Below, piece by piece: positions 5,217-6,537 of a stretch of DNA of 6,537 bases (its first letter is position 1; every line of letters begins with the position of its first letter). The DNA comes from Candidatus Kuenenbacteria bacterium CG_4_8_14_3_um_filter_39_15 (GTDB taxonomy: Bacteria; Patescibacteriota; Patescibacteriia; UBA2196; GWA2-42-15). The stretch is taken from assembly GCA_002782365.1 (NCBI GenBank), contig PFHP01000041.1:2825-9361 (forward strand). Reading direction: 5' to 3'. Under the pieces are notes generated by a model that did no database searches, had not been told where the DNA came from, and saw only the letters and a program-made list of their open reading frames with translations. The position numbers and the translations under genes are program-made.

Positions 5217-5226
5217 CTAATATTAG
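5217..5226. repeat. CTAATATTAG palindrome (one of three copies)
   Basis: A perfect 10-bp palindrome found here just after the rpmH stop, at 4907-4916 inside rnpA and at 1440-1449 between tRNA genes. One-mismatch copies lie at 448-457, 526-535 and 4832-4841. Function unknown. Confidence 0.6.
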
Positions 5227-5230
5227 CCAA

Positions 5231-5368
5231 TTATACTGCCAATTTAGCTCTTTTCTTTCTCCTGCGGTTTTTTAAGACCCTTCTGCCGGTTTTTGACTTT
5301 GAGCGAGAAAAAAAACCATGGGTTTTGGCTCTTTTGCATTTTTTAGGCTGATATGTTCTTTTGGGCAT
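5231..5368 (-). CDS. rpmH: Large ribosomal subunit protein bL34
   Basis: A 45-residue, strongly basic protein of the 50S subunit. It starts MPKRTYQPKKCKRAKTHGFF and ends GRRVLKNRRRKKRAKLAV, a full-length match to the bL34 pattern (family usually 44-46 residues). It is first in the leftward operon rpmH-rnpA-yidD-yidC and diverges from dnaA, the arrangement conserved around many bacterial origins. A Cys at position 11 takes the place of the usual Arg. There is no Shine-Dalgarno sequence close to the ATG; a purine-rich GGGGAGG (complement of 5409-5415) is about 40 nt upstream, too far to act directly. A long structured leader precedes the gene. Confidence 0.95.
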   Translation of the reverse strand: MPKRTYQPKKCKRAKTHGFFSRSKSKTGRRVLKNRRRKKRAKLAV

Positions 5369-5419
5369 TGATTTAAAACTTAGTTTATTATTGATTGATA
5401 TTGTGCAGCCTCCCCTAGC

Positions 5420-5558
5420 CTGCCAAAATTATTTTTAAAAAGCATAGGTGAGCAAAATTGCTTGGTCCCCCGACTTCACATCGGGGGAATTTTGCGAACC
5501 TTTGAGTAAATTTTTTCGCCGGAAAAAATTTACGTCTTTTAAAAAATAATTCTGGCAG
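5420..5558 (-). ncRNA. Predicted structured 5' leader of rpmH, three-way junction
   Basis: A 139-nt closed fold. Outer stem P1: 5420-5442 pairs with 5536-5558, 21 of 23 Watson-Crick; in the minus-strand RNA one of the two mismatches becomes a G-U pair. Hairpin P2 (5446-5501): AGGT/ACCT, tandem G-A/A-G, GCAAAATT/AATTTTGC, a 7-nt one-sided bulge (5460-5466), then CCCCCGA/TCGGGGG with a 7-nt loop. Hairpin P3 (5506-5533): 12 perfect pairs, GTAAATTTTTTC with GAAAAAATTTAC, 4-nt loop. Junction linkers are only 3, 4 and 2 nt. It lies downstream of a leftward promoter and 51 nt before the rpmH ATG. It is not a family I recognise; a palindromic mobile element is the main alternative. Confidence 0.6.
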
Positions 5559-5602
5559 ACTAAAAAAATTGTATAATATCAATTATTCGTCAGATTATTT
5601 AA

Positions 5603-5631
5603 AATATACCAGTTAATACAAATAAAATCAA
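5603..5631 (-). promoter_or_regulatory. Predicted promoter of the rpmH operon
   Basis: On the minus strand TTGATT (complement of 5626-5631) is followed, after 17 bp, by TATATT (complement of 5603-5608). TGG stands directly before the hexamer, giving an extended -10 TGGTATATT. The predicted start near 5596 leaves a leader of about 228 nt before rpmH that contains the whole three-way junction. Confidence 0.6.
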
Positions 5632-5660
5632 GCGACTTGCTTTATGAGGCTTGAGTTTTT
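5624..5660. terminator. Hairpin with T-run in the origin region
   Basis: TCAAGC (5628-5633) pairs with GCTTGA (5649-5654) around a 15-nt loop. Flanking AAA/TTT extends the stem past one mismatch, and TTTTT follows on the plus strand. It looks like an intrinsic terminator, but no gene ends here, and it overlaps the -35 of the rpmH promoter. It could limit transcription into the origin or be part of origin structure. Confidence 0.3.
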
Positions 5661-5752
5661 ATCAACATATGCACGTAGATGTTCACTGGTTATACACATT
5701 TTTAAAAATTTTTGCAAAAACCCCATATTTTCTAACTATTTATTGTGTATAA
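5659..5752. other. Predicted chromosomal replication origin (oriC)
   Basis: Two perfect DnaA boxes of the form TTATNCACA lie in inverted orientation: TTATACACA at 5690-5698 and TGTGTATAA at 5744-5752. A one-mismatch box TTATCAACA is at 5659-5667. The 45 bp between the perfect boxes (5699-5743) are very A/T-rich, with runs such as TTTTTAAAAATTTTTG, and could serve as the unwinding element. The position between divergent rpmH and dnaA is the usual bacterial one. The number of boxes is small compared with E. coli. Confidence 0.75.
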
Positions 5753-5771
5753 GTTAACGATATGATATATT
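5743..5771 (+). promoter_or_regulatory. Predicted dnaA promoter overlapping a DnaA box
   Basis: TTGTGT at 5743-5748 and TATATT at 5766-5771 are separated by 17 bp. The -35 lies within the DnaA box TGTGTATAA (5744-5752), so bound DnaA would block RNA polymerase and repress its own gene. This autoregulation is known in several bacteria and inferred here. The leader would be about 20 nt. Confidence 0.5.
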
Positions 5772-5786
5772 GCTAATATATAAACT

Positions 5787-5792
5787 AAGGAG
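5787..5792 (+). promoter_or_regulatory. Shine-Dalgarno of dnaA
   Basis: AAGGAG with a 6-nt gap to the ATG at 5799. It is the only strong Shine-Dalgarno sequence I find in the window and fixes the dnaA start. Confidence 0.85.
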
Positions 5793-5798
5793 AAACCA

Positions 5799-6537
5799 AT
5801 GACTAAGGATGAACTGTGGCAATTAGTTTTAGGAGAACTTGAGCTAAGTCTTTCAAAGGCGAGCTTTGATACTTGGTTTAAAAATACTTTTATCGCGGCG
5901 CTTGAAAATGAGCAGGTGATTATTGGCGTGCCAAATTTATTTACCCAAGCCTGGTTTGAAAAAAAATATCATGAGCTAATTATTAAAACTTTAAAAAAAA
6001 TCACTAGCAATCAAGTAAAAAATATTATTTATAAGATAGAAACTCGAAAAAATGTGCTAACTTTAGCGGAAAATCAAATTACCCAGCAAATAACGGGCAA
6101 CTTAGAACCAGCAGTCAGTGATGAAAAATTAACCACAACAAATAATTCCAGTGGCTTAAATCCTAAATATACTTTTGATAAATTTGTGGTGGGTAAAAAT
6201 AATGAGCTGGCACACGCAGCGGCCATGGCAGTGGCTGACAAACCGGGAGTGGTCTATAACCCACTCTTCATTTACGGCGGGGTTGGCCTTGGTAAAACCC
6301 ATCTTTTGCAGGCGGTGGGGCATATGGTTATCCAAAAAACAAAGGATGTCAAAATATTATATACCACGACTGAAAAATTTACTAATGATTTTGTGCAAGC
6401 AATCAGAAGCGGTAAAACTAAAAGTTTTCAGGATAAATACAGGGATGTTGATCTGTTAATTATGGATGATGTGCAATTTATGGAGGGCAAAGGGCAAACC
6501 CAAGAGCAGTTTTTTCATACTTTTAACGATTTATACC
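5799..6537 (+). CDS. dnaA: Chromosomal replication initiator DnaA (3' end cut by window)
   Basis: 246 codons are visible; the frame is open to the edge. Domain I (about 1-85) begins MTKDELWQLVLGELELSLSK and contains SFDTWF and VPNLFTQAWFEKKY, as is normal for DnaA. Domain II is a short polar linker (about 86-120, TTTNNSSGL). The AAA+ domain III starts with NPKYTFDKFVVGKNNELAHA. Walker A is GGVGLGKTH (about 160-168) and Walker B is LLIMDDVQF (about 219-227), followed by KGQTQEQFFHTFNDLY. The remaining AAA+ part and the DNA-binding domain IV lie outside. DnaA-ATP binds the boxes in the adjacent origin and opens the DNA. The start is set by AAGGAG at 5787-5792. Expected full length is about 440-460 residues. 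Confidence 0.97.
   Translation, partial: MTKDELWQLVLGELELSLSKASFDTWFKNTFIAALENEQVIIGVPNLFTQAWFEKKYHELIIKTLKKITSNQVKNIIYKIETRKNVLTLAENQITQQITGNLEPAVSDEKLTTTNNSSGLNPKYTFDKFVVGKNNELAHAAAMAVADKPGVVYNPLFIYGGVGLGKTHLLQAVGHMVIQKTKDVKILYTTTEKFTNDFVQAIRSGKTKSFQDKYRDVDLLIMDDVQFMEGKGQTQEQFFHTFNDLY

Noticed and set aside
5398..5426. Second rpmH promoter (TTGGCA, 17 bp, CAATAT on the minus strand)
   Set aside because: The -35 is good but the -10 matches only 3 of 6, and the element is part of the outer stem arm.
5420..5558. Hammerhead or another self-cleaving ribozyme
   Set aside because: The shape is a three-way junction, but the linkers lack the CUGAUGA and GAAA core on both strands.
5550..5584. Plus-strand promoter and small RNA ending at the 5624-5660 hairpin
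   Set aside because: TATAAT at 5572-5577 is perfect, but there is no acceptable -35 and no conserved RNA features; A/T-rich origin DNA yields such hexamers easily.
6175..6459. Plus-strand reading frame
   Set aside because: It is an alternative frame inside dnaA, whose Walker motifs are intact in the true frame.

Overview
This AT-rich window (I judge roughly 36-37% G+C by eye) carries a chromosomal replication-origin neighbourhood. At the right end dnaA reads to the right and runs off the window. Diverging from it to the left is the classic block rpmH-rnpA-yidD-yidC, here followed by a small PRC-barrel gene that overlaps the end of yidC. Three things suggest a Patescibacteria/CPR lineage (Parcubacteria-like): compact SD-poor genes, a CPR-style bactofilin next to a divergent diacylglycerol-kinase-like gene, and the wreck of an HTH protein family common in those genomes. 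That placement is inference from sequence style, not from a database search.

Layout. 1-630: no gene; a pair of inverted 31-bp palindromic repeats at the left edge, then about three imperfect 78-bp tandem units. 638-1600: three leftward tRNA genes, Ala(GGC), Ala(CGC) and Arg(CCT), with a broken HTH gene between the two alanine tRNAs; its stop codon lies inside the first tRNA. 1601-1950: non-coding. 1951-3221: a rightward pair, bactofilin and DAGK-like protein, separated by an almost pure A/T spacer. 3239-5368 (leftward): PRC-barrel, yidC, yidD, rnpA, rpmH. 5369-5798: rpmH leader plus origin and dnaA promoter. 5799 to end: dnaA, 246 codons visible.

The origin block couples replication initiation (DnaA), a ribosomal protein (L34), RNase P protein (tRNA 5' maturation) and membrane protein insertion (YidD/YidC). 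The origin has an inverted pair of perfect DnaA boxes around a very A/T-rich stretch. One box overlaps the -35 of the predicted dnaA promoter, which fits autoregulation.

The most unusual content is non-coding. Between a good leftward promoter and rpmH lies a 139-nt sequence that folds on paper into a closed three-way junction (long outer stem, two hairpins, tandem G-A pairs, linkers of only 2-4 nt). A second cluster of four perfect hairpins lies between rpmH and rnpA. A GC-rich palindromic element sits just upstream of yidD, and the 10-bp palindrome CTAATATTAG recurs at three places. Together they suggest an operon regulated through RNA structure, or palindromic elements colonising its spacers.
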